Assembly: GCF_021556615.1 (NCBI RefSeq)
Contig: NZ_JAKGGD010000002.1
Coordinates: forward strand, 372,001 to 436,000
Reading direction: 5' to 3'
Length of the DNA stretch: 64,000 bases
Source: Paracoccus salsus
GTDB lineage: Bacteria > Pseudomonadota > Alphaproteobacteria > Rhodobacterales > Rhodobacteraceae
This document shows, in pieces, positions 1 through 8,505 of this stretch. Numbering within the stretch: the stretch's first letter is position 1; the number at the start of each line of letters is the position of its first letter. The notes under the pieces were generated by a model. It did no database searches. It was not told the DNA's origin and was given only the letters and a program-made list of their open reading frames with translations. Position numbers and translations under genes: made by a program.

Positions 1-1141
1 GACGGCGGGCCAGATTGCGTCCCTGCCGGCCCGGCACAAGCGGTCTTGCCGGTGGCACCGATGGTTGTCCAGGCTCTGCAAGCTGCGGAAAAAGCGCCAG
101 CAGTTCGGCGCGCGCCGTCGGCTCGACCGCGCGCAGCGCCTGAGGTCCGGGATACAGTGCCTCGGCCGGCGCACCATGGGCGAACACCACCTCGTGCCTG
201 TCGCACGCGAAATGCCAGTAGTCGACCGGCGCCGTTCCCGGTCGCGCCAGGATCCCGGGCAGGCCGCAAAGGTGGCGGGCGGCGACCAGGACCTCATCGG
301 TGCCGAACATCCGGCGCGCGATTTCGGACCGCACCAGCAGACGGTGCTGCGGCGACACCAGCAGGTCCCGTCGCGGCAGCCCCGCCCCAAGCGCGGCTTC
401 AGCGATATGTATCGGCCTCAGTTGCGGCATCGCGGCCAGCAGGCCTGACCCGACCCGGCGCCGGGCGATCCAGCGGACAGGCTGCAATCCGCGATCCCGG
501 GTCACGACCAGATCACCGACCCGCAGCGTTTCGACCGCAACCTCGCCCGTGGACGTGGCGATGGCGGTTCCGGCCGCAAAACAGATCACCGCGCCATTGC
601 GGTTCAACCGCGCGTTCGTCCCGGCGCCGCTGGTCAGAAAGCTGGCGCTGGTCTTGAACTGGCCAAGATTCGGCGTCCCGATCAGCGTGTCGCCATCGAT
701 CAGCGTCAGCACGCTGCCCGTCGGACAAAGCCCCGCCGGTCCTTCGACATAGCGCCCCGCCTCGGCGTCCCACCCGCGTGAGATGCTGACCCCGACCGGC
801 ACGTTGCCGATCGCCAGCCAGGTCGCCCGGAAATGGAGGCCGCTGGAGGGCTCCAGAAAGATCATCTCGAAATCGGCCTCGACATTCGCGCCCGCCGCGA
901 AGCTTGTGCCGTTCAGCGTCACCGCCGCGTCAAGCCGCGCGCCGCCATCGTCGGGATAGTCGTCCGCACCGTTCGGCATGGCGGTGGTGACCTGAGCGGT
1001 CGCGCGGCTGGCGAAGGACACGGTGTCGACACCCGTCTTGCCGCCCGATCCGATCTCGCCCTCGGACTGGCCGGTCTTGCGAAACAGAGCATGGGGATCG
1101 ATGACCGAAGCCCACTCGATGATGGAAAAGGTAAAGGCCAT
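1..1141 (-). CDS. Hint-domain protein (partial, runs off left edge)
   Basis: The reading frame is open from an ATG at 1141-1139 to the left edge, so at least 380 residues are present and the stop lies outside the window. An unrelated N-terminal half of about 185 residues is followed by a Hint (hedgehog/intein) module starting at Cys187 in the motif CFAAGTAIAT. Then come VETLRVGDLV and LQPVRWI, and a later LLVSPQHRLLV block, the usual order for the Hint_2 family common in Rhodobacteraceae. A GGGGGG purine tract just before the ATG may serve as ribosome site. Known Hint modules catalyse an N-S acyl shift at the first Cys. Whether this protein self-cleaves is not known. There is no obvious signal peptide. 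It stands alone, 96 bp upstream (in minus orientation, downstream) of the era operon. Confidence 0.85.
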   Translation of the reverse strand, partial: MAFTFSIIEWASVIDPHALFRKTGQSEGEIGSGGKTGVDTVSFASRATAQVTTAMPNGADDYPDDGGARLDAAVTLNGTSFAAGANVEADFEMIFLEPSSGLHFRATWLAIGNVPVGVSISRGWDAEAGRYVEGPAGLCPTGSVLTLIDGDTLIGTPNLGQFKTSASFLTSGAGTNARLNRNGAVICFAAGTAIATSTGEVAVETLRVGDLVVTRDRGLQPVRWIARRRVGSGLLAAMPQLRPIHIAEAALGAGLPRRDLLVSPQHRLLVRSEIARRMFGTDEVLVAARHLCGLPGILARPGTAPVDYWHFACDRHEVVFAHGAPAEALYPGPQALRAVEPTARAELLALFPQLAEPGQPSVPPARPLVPGRQGRNLARR

Positions 1142-1237
1142 GCACCCCCCGGCTTGCACAAGACGCCGCGGGCATCAGAGGCCAACAAGGTTAACGGAAG
1201 ATTAAGGCAACACCCGAAAATCCGCGCGGCGATCGCC

Positions 1238-1573
1238 TCAGGACAGGCCCGGCTCGTCCAGCAGGGTGCGGCCGTCGCGGCTTTCGATCTCGATCACCCA
1301 CAAATCGGGATCGACACCCCGCTGGCGGCGGATCGCCTCGTCCACCTCGCCCTCGGGTCCGTCGGCGGCCAGCCGCCAGGCGCGCCGGTCGGTCTGGAAA
1401 TCCCATTCGCGGGCGTAAAGCAGTGCGCTGCCGTCCAGCCGCGCGCACTTGACCAGCACCGCGCCCGCGGTGTCGTCGCCATGCGCAAGCACATAGGCGG
1501 GGATATCGGCCAGCCTCAGCCGCGTCAGATAGGCCGAGACCCAGATCCCCGCAGCCAGCCTTGGCTCAGCCAT
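1238..1573 (-). CDS. DUF1491 family protein
   Basis: This 111-residue soluble protein has the conserved family features: an N-terminal LAAGIWVSAYLTRL segment, a central REWDFQTDRRAW segment, and a C-terminal RQRGVDPDLWVIEIE followed by LLDEPGLS at the very end. The function of DUF1491 is unknown. The start ATG lies 8 bp inside the 3' end of era, so it is the last gene of the lepB-rnc-era operon and is probably translated by coupling with era. That position is the only functional hint, and the link with ribosome assembly or RNA processing is an inference. Confidence 0.85.
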   Translation of the reverse strand: MAEPRLAAGIWVSAYLTRLRLADIPAYVLAHGDDTAGAVLVKCARLDGSALLYAREWDFQTDRRAWRLAADGPEGEVDEAIRRQRGVDPDLWVIEIESRDGRTLLDEPGLS

Positions 1574-2483
1574 CGCCGTCGCGGAAATTCAGGCCGATCT
1601 CGCCATAGCGTTCGGCCTCGTCCTGCCAGTTCTCGCGGACCTTCACCTGCAGGAACAGATGGACGCGTCGGCCCATGAATTCCTCAAGATCGCCGCGCGC
1701 GGCCTGTCCCACGGCCTTGATCGTCTCGCCGCCCTTGCCCAGAACGATGCCCTTGTGTCCGGGGCGCGAGACATAGACGACCTGATCGACGCGGGCGCTG
1801 CCATCCTTGCGCTCTTCCCAGGCTTCGGTCTCGACCGTCAACTGGTAGGGGATTTCCTCGTGCAGGCGCAGGGTCAGCTTTTCGCGCGTGATCTCGGCCG
1901 CAATCATCCGCATCGGCAGATCGGCGATCTGATCCTCGGGATACAGCCACGGCCCCTCGGGCAGGCGCGCGGCCAGCCAGCCGGCCAGATCATCGCAACC
2001 ATAGCCCTTCTCGGCCGAGATCATGAAGCTGCGTTCGAACGGATAGGCCTCGTTCAGCTTCTGCGACAACGCCAGCAGCGCCTCGGATTTCACCCGGTCG
2101 ATCTTGTTGATGACCAGCGCGACCGGAGTCTGGCGGTCCAGCGCCTTCAACTGGTCGATGATCGCCTGCGCCCCGTCGGTCAGGCCGCGATGCGCCTCGA
2201 TCAGCAACAGGATGATGTCGGCATCGGCCGCCCCGCCCCATGCCGCCGCGACCATGGAGCGGTCAAGCCGACGGCGCGGCCGAAAGATGCCCGGCGTGTC
2301 CACGAAGACGATCTGGCTGGCATCCTTGATCGCGATGCCGCGGATCCGGGCGCGGGTGGTCTGCACCTTGTGGGTGACGATACTGACCTTGGCGCCGACC
2401 ATCCGGTTCAGCAGCGTGGACTTGCCGGCATTCGGCTCACCGATCAGGGCGACAAAGCCCGCGCGGGTCGTTTTCTCGGTCAT
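1566..2483 (-). CDS. era: GTPase Era
   Basis: Era is a 305-residue GTPase that binds the 3' end of 16S rRNA and helps mature the 30S subunit. The G1 motif GEPNAGKST is near residue 16, G3 is DTPGIF, and G4 is NKID near residue 125. A C-terminal KH RNA-binding domain contains the [11 protein letters not shown] loop around residue 255. The length is normal for the family. Its ATG overlaps the rnc stop by 4 bp (ATGA), so translation is coupled to RNase III, which acts on the same rRNA. This rnc-era pairing is widely conserved. Confidence 0.97.
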   Translation of the reverse strand: MTEKTTRAGFVALIGEPNAGKSTLLNRMVGAKVSIVTHKVQTTRARIRGIAIKDASQIVFVDTPGIFRPRRRLDRSMVAAAWGGAADADIILLLIEAHRGLTDGAQAIIDQLKALDRQTPVALVINKIDRVKSEALLALSQKLNEAYPFERSFMISAEKGYGCDDLAGWLAARLPEGPWLYPEDQIADLPMRMIAAEITREKLTLRLHEEIPYQLTVETEAWEERKDGSARVDQVVYVSRPGHKGIVLGKGGETIKAVGQAARGDLEEFMGRRVHLFLQVKVRENWQDEAERYGEIGLNFRDGDG

Positions 2484-3169
2484 GCACGGCCCTCCAGCCG
2501 GTCCAGAAGCGCCCGTGCGGCCTCCTGTTCGATACTGCGTTTCGTGCCCGCCCCACTGGCCTGCGCCTCGCGGCCATCCTCGATCCGCGCGGTGATGTGA
2601 AAGACCGGTGCGTGGTCGGGACCGCTGCGCGCGGTCTGGTCATAGACGGGGGGCGGCATGCCATTCGCCTGTGCCCATTCCTGCAATGCGGTCTTGGCGT
2701 CGCGGGGATCGTCCTCGAGGCTGTCCAGCCGGTCCTGCCACAGCCGCAGGATGACCCGACGCGCGGCCTCGAAGCCTGCGTCCAGATAGACTGCGGCGAT
2801 CACCGCCTCGATCGCGTCGGCCAGCAGCGCCTCCTTGCGGCGGCCGCCCGACATCATCTCGGACCGGCCCAGTTTCAGCACCTCGCCCAGACCGATCTGC
2901 CGGGCCAGCGCGGCGCATGTCTCGCCCTTGACCAGCGCGTTGTAGCGCGGCGCAAGCTGGCCCTCGCTGGCGGACAGATCGGCATGAAACAACGCCTCGG
3001 CCATCACCAGCCCCAGAATTCGGTCACCCAGGAACTCCAGCCGCTGGTTGTCGGGCCGGGTCCCCGAGGCAAGCGAGCCATGCGTCAGCGCACGGATCAG
3101 CAGTTCGGGCCGCGCAAACTCGTGCCCCAGGCGATCCATGAAGGCGCGTATGTCCGCGCCGGTCTTCAA
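2480..3169 (-). CDS. rnc: Ribonuclease III
   Basis: RNase III cleaves double-stranded RNA and processes rRNA precursors. The signature [14 protein letters not shown] carries catalytic acidic residues. A second acidic helix ([18 protein letters not shown]) completes the endonuclease domain, followed by a C-terminal dsRNA-binding domain starting near [12 protein letters not shown] choose the TTG at 3169-3167, which overlaps the lepB stop as TTGA and gives 229 residues beginning with (M)KTGADIRAF, close to the usual family N-terminus. An in-frame ATG at 3202 would add 11 residues but overlap lepB by 37 bp. Another ATG lies at 3139. It is coupled to era downstream. Confidence 0.93.
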   Translation of the reverse strand: MKTGADIRAFMDRLGHEFARPELLIRALTHGSLASGTRPDNQRLEFLGDRILGLVMAEALFHADLSASEGQLAPRYNALVKGETCAALARQIGLGEVLKLGRSEMMSGGRRKEALLADAIEAVIAAVYLDAGFEAARRVILRLWQDRLDSLEDDPRDAKTALQEWAQANGMPPPVYDQTARSGPDHAPVFHITARIEDGREAQASGAGTKRSIEQEAARALLDRLEGRA

Positions 3170-3960
3170 TTCACGGCCTTGAGGAAACGATCGGCCCGCC
3201 ATGTCCAGAAATACAGCAGCGACCGGCCCGCCGACGAGAACATGATCCGGTCCGCGCGGCCGATCAGGTATTTCGCCGGCACGAAGCCCAGCCCGCCGAC
3301 CTGCTGGGGAAAGCGCGAATCCTCGGAATTGTCCCGGTTGTCGCCCATGAAGAAATACTGGCCCTCGGGGACGGTGAAGGTCGGCGTGTCGTCGGCGACC
3401 CAGCCATCCAGGATGTTGAGGACATCATGGCTGGCGCCGTTCGGCAGGGTTTCCGTGAAGCGCGGCTTGACGCATTCGCCGCCCTGCGGCACCGGATCGT
3501 TCGCGCAGCGCGGGATCAGCCCCTGCGGCCCCTGTTGGTCCTTGATCTCGATGAAGTCCCCCGCGGGCTGCACCGGCACCTCCTCGCCGTTGAGCCACAG
3601 CCGGCCGCCCCGCATCTGGATGGTGTCGCCCGGCAGGCCGATGACGCGCTTGATGAAATCGACACCGCGGACCGGATGGCGGAACACCACGACATCGCCG
3701 CGCTCGGGGTCGCTGCCAAGGATGCGCTCGCTGATCGGACACAGCGCGAACGGGCACGAGACGGCCGAATAGCCATAGGCCATCTTGTTGACGAACAGGA
3801 AATCGCCGATCAGCAGCGTGTCCTTCATCGAGCCCGAGGGGATCCAGAAGGGCTGGAAGAACAGCGTGCGGAAGATGCCGGCGATGACCAGCGCCCAGAA
3901 GACCGTCTTGATCGTCTCCCAGATGCCTTCCTTCTTCTTGCCTGCCGTGCTGTCGGCCAT
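3166..3960 (-). CDS. lepB: Signal peptidase I
   Basis: This 264-residue inner-membrane serine protease removes signal peptides from exported proteins. An N-terminal transmembrane segment ([15 protein letters not shown], residues about 20-35) is followed by the catalytic serine motif [10 protein letters not shown] and the catalytic lysine in [12 protein letters not shown]. The box [14 protein letters not shown] is the typical C-terminal conserved region. An AAAGGA ribosome site lies just upstream of the ATG. The gene sits between acpS and rnc in the conserved acpS-lepB-rnc-era order. Confidence 0.96.
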   Translation of the reverse strand: MADSTAGKKKEGIWETIKTVFWALVIAGIFRTLFFQPFWIPSGSMKDTLLIGDFLFVNKMAYGYSAVSCPFALCPISERILGSDPERGDVVVFRHPVRGVDFIKRVIGLPGDTIQMRGGRLWLNGEEVPVQPAGDFIEIKDQQGPQGLIPRCANDPVPQGGECVKPRFTETLPNGASHDVLNILDGWVADDTPTFTVPEGQYFFMGDNRDNSEDSRFPQQVGGLGFVPAKYLIGRADRIMFSSAGRSLLYFWTWRADRFLKAVN

Positions 3961-4045
3961 GTCGCTGTGTCCTTTGGCTGCGTGGCACCGGGCCGCGTTT
4001 GTCGAGCGTGTTGGTGCGCTTCATGGTCCCCTGCGGCGCACAAAG

Positions 4046-4459
4046 TCAAGCAGGCGGGGCAGCGGCCGGCCTCGCCTCGATGACGACGAAAGCCTGCGCC
4101 CAGGGGTGATCGTCAGTCAGGGTGACATGCACGATGGCCAGATGGCCGGGCGGCGTCATCTGCGCCAGCCGGTCGGCGGCCCAGCCGGTCAGATGCATGA
4201 CGGGCTGACCGGTGGGCAGGTTGCTGACCGCCATGTCGCGCCAGGAGATGCCCATCGCAAGCCCGGTCCCCAGCGCTTTCGAGCAGGCCTCCTTGGCGGC
4301 CCAACGCTTCGCCAGAGTTCCGGCCTCGTCCCTGCGGCGCGCCGCCTTGGCAAGCTCGGTCCGGCTGAAGACCCGGTTGCGGAATCGGTCTCCGAACCGG
4401 TTCAGCGTGGCCTGAATCCGGTCGATATTGGCAAGATCGGTGCCGATCCCCAGAATCAT
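4046..4459 (-). CDS. acpS: Holo-[acyl-carrier-protein] synthase
   Basis: AcpS transfers 4'-phosphopantetheine from coenzyme A to apo-ACP, which is needed for fatty acid synthesis. The 137-residue protein opens with [15 protein letters not shown], containing the Mg-binding Asp. The second signature [16 protein letters not shown] supplies the catalytic Glu and Lys. The length matches the small trimeric AcpS type. It lies 85 bp upstream of lepB and 58 bp downstream of the small secreted protein gene, in the same operon. Confidence 0.96.
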   Translation of the reverse strand: MILGIGTDLANIDRIQATLNRFGDRFRNRVFSRTELAKAARRRDEAGTLAKRWAAKEACSKALGTGLAMGISWRDMAVSNLPTGQPVMHLTGWAADRLAQMTPPGHLAIVHVTLTDDHPWAQAFVVIEARPAAAPPA

Positions 4460-4517
4460 GCGCCCGGCCGCACGGACAGGACAAGCCGAAAGGGGATGCA
4501 GGGCCGGCGTTCGGCCA

Positions 4518-4985
4518 TCAGTCGAAACCCTGAAAGCGGACCTCGCCGGTCTGCTGGTCGATCCTGATGGCCACCAGCGCCCAGCCCGCCTGCGGCCCTT
4601 CGCCGGTCTCCATCCGAATCGGCATCGAGATCGTCAGACCGGTCGCCGGATCGTAGCTTGCCGTTCGCTCGGCAAATCGGATCTCGGCGAAACCGATATG
4701 GGCGGCGGTGGCGACCAGATGGCATTGCCGGGCGCCCATCTCGTCCCGCGGCGGATGCAGGATGGCCAGTTGATACGCGGCCGCGGCGGGCTCGATCAGG
4801 TCGATCAGGGCGATCCGCACCGCGCCGTTGGCATAGCTGGCGGTATTGTCCTCCCAGGGCTCGACGATCGCATCAAGCTCCATTCCTTCGGGGCAGGGAA
4901 TGGCAGGCGCCGACGCCGTGGGGTCCAGCGCCATGGCCGGCGCGGCACCCAGCGCAAGCGCCGTGACGATCTGGCGGATCATCAT
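4518..4985 (-). CDS. Secreted hypothetical protein
   Basis: I do not recognise a named family for this 155-residue protein. The N-terminus ([19 protein letters not shown]) looks like a Sec signal peptide with cleavage after AMA near residue 19. The mature part is acidic, with two cysteines (IPCPEG and ARQCHLV) that could form a disulfide in the periplasm. The start ATG overlaps the pdxJ stop (ATGA-type junction), so it is translated with the vitamin B6 gene. Similar small exported proteins at this place in Rhodobacteraceae are what I would expect, but that is an inference. Confidence 0.75.
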   Translation of the reverse strand: MMIRQIVTALALGAAPAMALDPTASAPAIPCPEGMELDAIVEPWEDNTASYANGAVRIALIDLIEPAAAAYQLAILHPPRDEMGARQCHLVATAAHIGFAEIRFAERTASYDPATGLTISMPIRMETGEGPQAGWALVAIRIDQQTGEVRFQGFD

Positions 4986-5716
4986 GGTCGCGCCTCGTCC
5001 ATGCGTCGGCGCATTTCGCGGATCGCGTCGTCCAGCCCGGTAAAGACCGCCTCGGAGATCAGGAAATGGCCGATATTCAGTTCCATGACCTCGGGCAGCG
5101 CGGCGATCGGGCCGACCGTATCGAAGGTCAGCCCGTGGCCGGCATGGACCTCAAGGCCCAGGCCGTGTGCCAGCGACGCACCCTTCGCCAGTCCGGCCAG
5201 TTCGGCGTCGCGCTCGGCATGCCTGGCTTCGGTGTCCAGATCGCAATAGGCACCGGTATGCAGTTCAACCACCGCCGCACCGATCCGGGCGGCCGCCTCG
5301 ATCTGGGCCGGTTCGTGCCCGATGAACAAAGAAACCCGGCAGCCCGACTCGCGCAGTGGCCCGATGTAATCGGCCAGCTCGCTTTCGCGCCCGGCGACGT
5401 CCAGCCCGCCCTCGGTCGTCCGCTCTTCCCGTTTCTCGGGAACGAGGCAGACGGCGTGCGGGCGATGCCGCAGCGCAATTCGTTGCATCTCGGGCGTCGC
5501 GGCCATTTCCAGATTCAGCGGCAATTGCAGATGCGCCATCAGGGCGTCGATATCGGCATCGCTGATATGGCGGCGATCCTCGCGCAGATGGGCGGTGATG
5601 CCGTCGGCCCCGGCCGCCTCGGCCAGTCGGGCGGCGCGCAGCGGGTCGGGCCAGGGCGAGCCGCGAGCGTTCCGGATGGTGGCGACGTGGTCGATATTGA
5701 CGCCAAGGCGCAGCAT
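4982..5716 (-). CDS. pdxJ: Pyridoxine 5'-phosphate synthase
   Basis: PdxJ condenses 1-deoxyxylulose 5-phosphate with 3-amino-2-oxopropyl phosphate to form pyridoxine phosphate. The protein starts at the ATG at 5716 with MLRLGVNIDHVATIRNARG, the family N-terminus. The longer open frame to 5797 has no homologous sequence. A central ITAHLREDRRHI block and C-terminal GLEVHAGHGLTFDTV are typical of the TIM barrel. The product is 244 residues, normal for PdxJ. It lies 28 bp after ispE and overlaps the following secreted protein gene. Confidence 0.96.
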   Translation of the reverse strand: MLRLGVNIDHVATIRNARGSPWPDPLRAARLAEAAGADGITAHLREDRRHISDADIDALMAHLQLPLNLEMAATPEMQRIALRHRPHAVCLVPEKREERTTEGGLDVAGRESELADYIGPLRESGCRVSLFIGHEPAQIEAAARIGAAVVELHTGAYCDLDTEARHAERDAELAGLAKGASLAHGLGLEVHAGHGLTFDTVGPIAALPEVMELNIGHFLISEAVFTGLDDAIREMRRRMDEARP

Positions 5717-5744
5717 GGGTTCCTCCGCTGAATTCGCGGGCAGT

Positions 5745-6578
5745 CTAGCGAGGCCCGGGCGGCGGTGCCAGTTCGGAAGCAACCGCCCACCATCCATACT
5801 GTCTCAAGCAACTCGCGGCCCTGGCAGCGCGGTCCGCACTGTCGAAAAATCCGAAACACGTGGCGCCGGAACCGGACATCCGCGCGAACAAGGCGCCGGT
5901 CGCGGCCAGCGCGTCCAGCACCTGCCCGATTGCCGGCGCAAGCCGGCAAGCGGGGTCCTGAAGGTCGTTGCGCGTGTCGCGCAACCACAGGATCAGCCGT
6001 TCCGAATCGGCGAACCGCGGAATCGCCGGCAAGGGCGCGTTGTCGCGCCGCGCGAGCGCTTCAAAGACCTGCGGTGTCGAAAGGCCGATCCCGGGATTGA
6101 CCAGCACCAGCGGCACCGGCGGCAGGGCCGGCAGCTTCGTCACGATCTCGCCCGTGCCCTGCATCCGGGCGGGGGCCGACAGCAGGCAGACCGGCACATC
6201 CGCGCCCAGCATGGCGGGCGCTGCGGGCAGCGCATGACCCATCCGCGCAAGCCCGCGCAACACGGCGGCGGCGTCCGCCGAACCGCCGCCGATGCCCGAG
6301 GCGACCGGCAGCCGCTTGTCCAGCGTGATCGCGGCATCCGCGCCCGCCAACCGGGCGGCACGCAGGCACAGATTGCCCTCGCCCGCTTCAAGACCTGCCG
6401 CGAACGGCCCCGTGATGCGCAACGACAGCGGACCCGGCGACAGGTGCAGCCGATCGCCCACACCAGCGAACGCCACCAGGGAATCCAGCAGGTGATAGCC
6501 ATCGGCGCGACGGCCGGTGACATGCAGGGCAAGGTTCAGCTTGGCCGGGGCAGGCTCGACCACCTCCGCATCAGGCAT
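5745..6578 (-). CDS. ispE: 4-diphosphocytidyl-2-C-methyl-D-erythritol kinase
   Basis: IspE phosphorylates CDP-ME in the MEP isoprenoid pathway. This 277-residue GHMP kinase opens with PAPAKLNLALHVTGRR and DGYHLLDSLV. The glycine-rich ATP loop is LPVASGIGGGSADAAA near residue 95. The C-terminal GSGATCFG motif matches GHMP motif 3. It starts 9 bp after the TPR gene stops and is followed by pdxJ. Both pathways use deoxyxylulose phosphate derivatives, so the pairing is metabolically sensible. Confidence 0.95.
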   Translation of the reverse strand: MPDAEVVEPAPAKLNLALHVTGRRADGYHLLDSLVAFAGVGDRLHLSPGPLSLRITGPFAAGLEAGEGNLCLRAARLAGADAAITLDKRLPVASGIGGGSADAAAVLRGLARMGHALPAAPAMLGADVPVCLLSAPARMQGTGEIVTKLPALPPVPLVLVNPGIGLSTPQVFEALARRDNAPLPAIPRFADSERLILWLRDTRNDLQDPACRLAPAIGQVLDALAATGALFARMSGSGATCFGFFDSADRAARAASCLRQYGWWAVASELAPPPGPR

Positions 6579-6587
6579 CGGTCGGCG

Positions 6588-8438
6588 TCACTCCGAGGCC
6601 GTTTCGGCCTGCGCCTGCGGCGGCAGCTGCGTGGTGCCGGCCGATTCCTCTGCCAGCACGGCATCGAGCCCACGCTCCAGCTTGGCGCGGATCCGGTCGG
6701 GATCGACATCATCGGTTTCCGACGGGTCCAGCGACAAGGCGCGCTGCCACTGGATCTCGGCCTCGCGGTGACGGCCAACCTTCCAGTAGATGTCGCCCAG
6801 ATGATCGTTCACCAACGGGTCCGCCGACATGGTGGCGATCGCTTGCTCCATCGGGGCGACCGCCTCTTCATAGCGGCCGAGCCGATAATAGGCCCAGGCC
6901 AGCGAATCAAGGATGTAGCCATCGCCCGGGGACAGTTCGACAGCCCTGGCGATCATGTCCAGGGCGCGGTCCAGATTGACGTTCCGGTCGATCCAGCTGT
7001 AGCCCAGATAGTTCAGCAGGCTTGCCTGGTCGGGCCTGATCTCGATGGCGGCCAGCAGGTCCTGTTCGGCCCGGTCGAACTGGCCCGAACGCTCCAGCGC
7101 GATGCCGCGAGCGTAAAGCGGGAACCAGCGGGCCTGCTGTGGCGCATCCTTCAGCAGCGTCAGCGCCTTGTCATAGGCGGGAACCGCCTGGGCGTATCTT
7201 TCCTGCTGGCGCAGCAGATCGCCAAGCGCCACCCAGGCCTGCGACAGATCGGGATAGGCGGCGGTCAGCGACAGCGCGGCCTTTTCAGCCTCGTCCCGGC
7301 GGCCGGCACGCGACAGCGCATCGATGCGCGCCAGTTCCGCGACCGGGCGCATCTGACCCATCCGGCGCAGCGCCTCGAATTCCGGCTCTGCCAGGTCGAA
7401 TTGCTGCCGGTCCTGCAGAAGCTGGGCGACGGTCAGCCGCGCCTCGGCCGTGTCCGGGGACAGCCATGCCGCCAGCCGCGCATGGATCAGCGACAGCGGT
7501 TCGGGATCGGCGCTGGACGCCAGCGCCGAGGCAAAGGTCAGATAGATCTGCGCGATGCCGTCGGCCGGGGTCGTGACCACATCGAAGGCCACCGGCTGGT
7601 CGGTATCCAGACGGTCCCGCATCGCCTGCAACTGGGGCTCGGCCTCGATGCCGGGCACGGCCTGCAGCAGGCGGACCGCCTCGTCGCGCCGCTCCAGCCG
7701 TGCCAGAACCTGGGCCCGCGCCATGAAACCCAGCATATGCGCGCCGGTCGCCTCGTCGGCCAGCAGTCGTTCGGCACCTTCGTAATCGCCGACCATCGCG
7801 CGGGCCAGTGCAAGGTGATAGTTCACCATCGGCGCCACCTCGGGATTGGCCGCAAGCGTCTCGAAGGCGGCCAGCGCATCCGATGCCCGGCCCGCGCCCA
7901 TCAGCGCCCAGGCGCGGACCGTTCCGCCCAGAAGGTCGGTCCGCTCGCCGTGGGCAGCCCGTTCGGGCTGGGCCAGCACGGCGTCCCATTTGCCCTGATG
8001 AACCAGGTCGGCCAGGTGGATCATGCCGGACAGTTCCGTCCTGCGCCCGTCGTCCTCCATGTCGGCGGCCAGCTTGACCGCGCGACCGACATCGCCCGCT
8101 GAGACCAGCGCGACCAGAGCGCTGTCCAGCAGGTAGCGATCGGTCGGATCATGGGCGACAGCTTGCGCGAAATAGCGCGCCGCGGCACGGAAATCACTTT
8201 CCACGGCGGCCATCCGCGCGGCCAGATAAGGCCCCGCCAGCCCGAACATTGGCGGCGCGGGCGCGGGCTGGGCGTCCTCGGGCACGGAGTCCGCCGGCGC
8301 GGTCTGCACCTCGTCGGGACGAGGTTCTGGCCGCGGTTGAGCCTGAAGCCCCGCCGGCATGACAAAGGTCAGCAACAGCGGGGCGACAAGGGCCAGGCTC
8401 GGGCGGGTCAGTTTCACGGCAATCATCCCGATCTTCAC
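6588..8438 (-). CDS. Exported tetratricopeptide-repeat protein
   Basis: This 616-residue protein has an N-terminal signal sequence (hydrophobic LALVAPLLLTFVMPAGLQA, residues about 15-33). A Pro/Glu-rich linker follows, then a long alpha-helical repeat region. The clearest TPR units are in the C-terminal third, for example ERYAQAVPAYDKAL, FDRAEQDLLAAIEIRPD and LGRYEEAVAPMEQAI. Such exported TPR proteins are scaffolds for envelope protein complexes, and the specific partner is unknown. It heads the operon that continues with ispE 9 bp downstream. I see no catalytic domain. Confidence 0.88.
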   Translation of the reverse strand: MKIGMIAVKLTRPSLALVAPLLLTFVMPAGLQAQPRPEPRPDEVQTAPADSVPEDAQPAPAPPMFGLAGPYLAARMAAVESDFRAAARYFAQAVAHDPTDRYLLDSALVALVSAGDVGRAVKLAADMEDDGRRTELSGMIHLADLVHQGKWDAVLAQPERAAHGERTDLLGGTVRAWALMGAGRASDALAAFETLAANPEVAPMVNYHLALARAMVGDYEGAERLLADEATGAHMLGFMARAQVLARLERRDEAVRLLQAVPGIEAEPQLQAMRDRLDTDQPVAFDVVTTPADGIAQIYLTFASALASSADPEPLSLIHARLAAWLSPDTAEARLTVAQLLQDRQQFDLAEPEFEALRRMGQMRPVAELARIDALSRAGRRDEAEKAALSLTAAYPDLSQAWVALGDLLRQQERYAQAVPAYDKALTLLKDAPQQARWFPLYARGIALERSGQFDRAEQDLLAAIEIRPDQASLLNYLGYSWIDRNVNLDRALDMIARAVELSPGDGYILDSLAWAYYRLGRYEEAVAPMEQAIATMSADPLVNDHLGDIYWKVGRHREAEIQWQRALSLDPSETDDVDPDRIRAKLERGLDAVLAEESAGTTQLPPQAQAETASE

Positions 8439-8505
8439 AAATGCGTTGCGACGACCCTAACTGCGGGCAAGGGGCGTCGCAACGCCGCCGGGCTTCGAGC
8501 GGCGA

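Noticed and set aside
5595-8102. 835-residue plus-strand open frame
   Set aside because: It is antisense to pdxJ, ispE and the TPR gene, all of which have clear homologous motifs. High GC leaves long antisense frames open.
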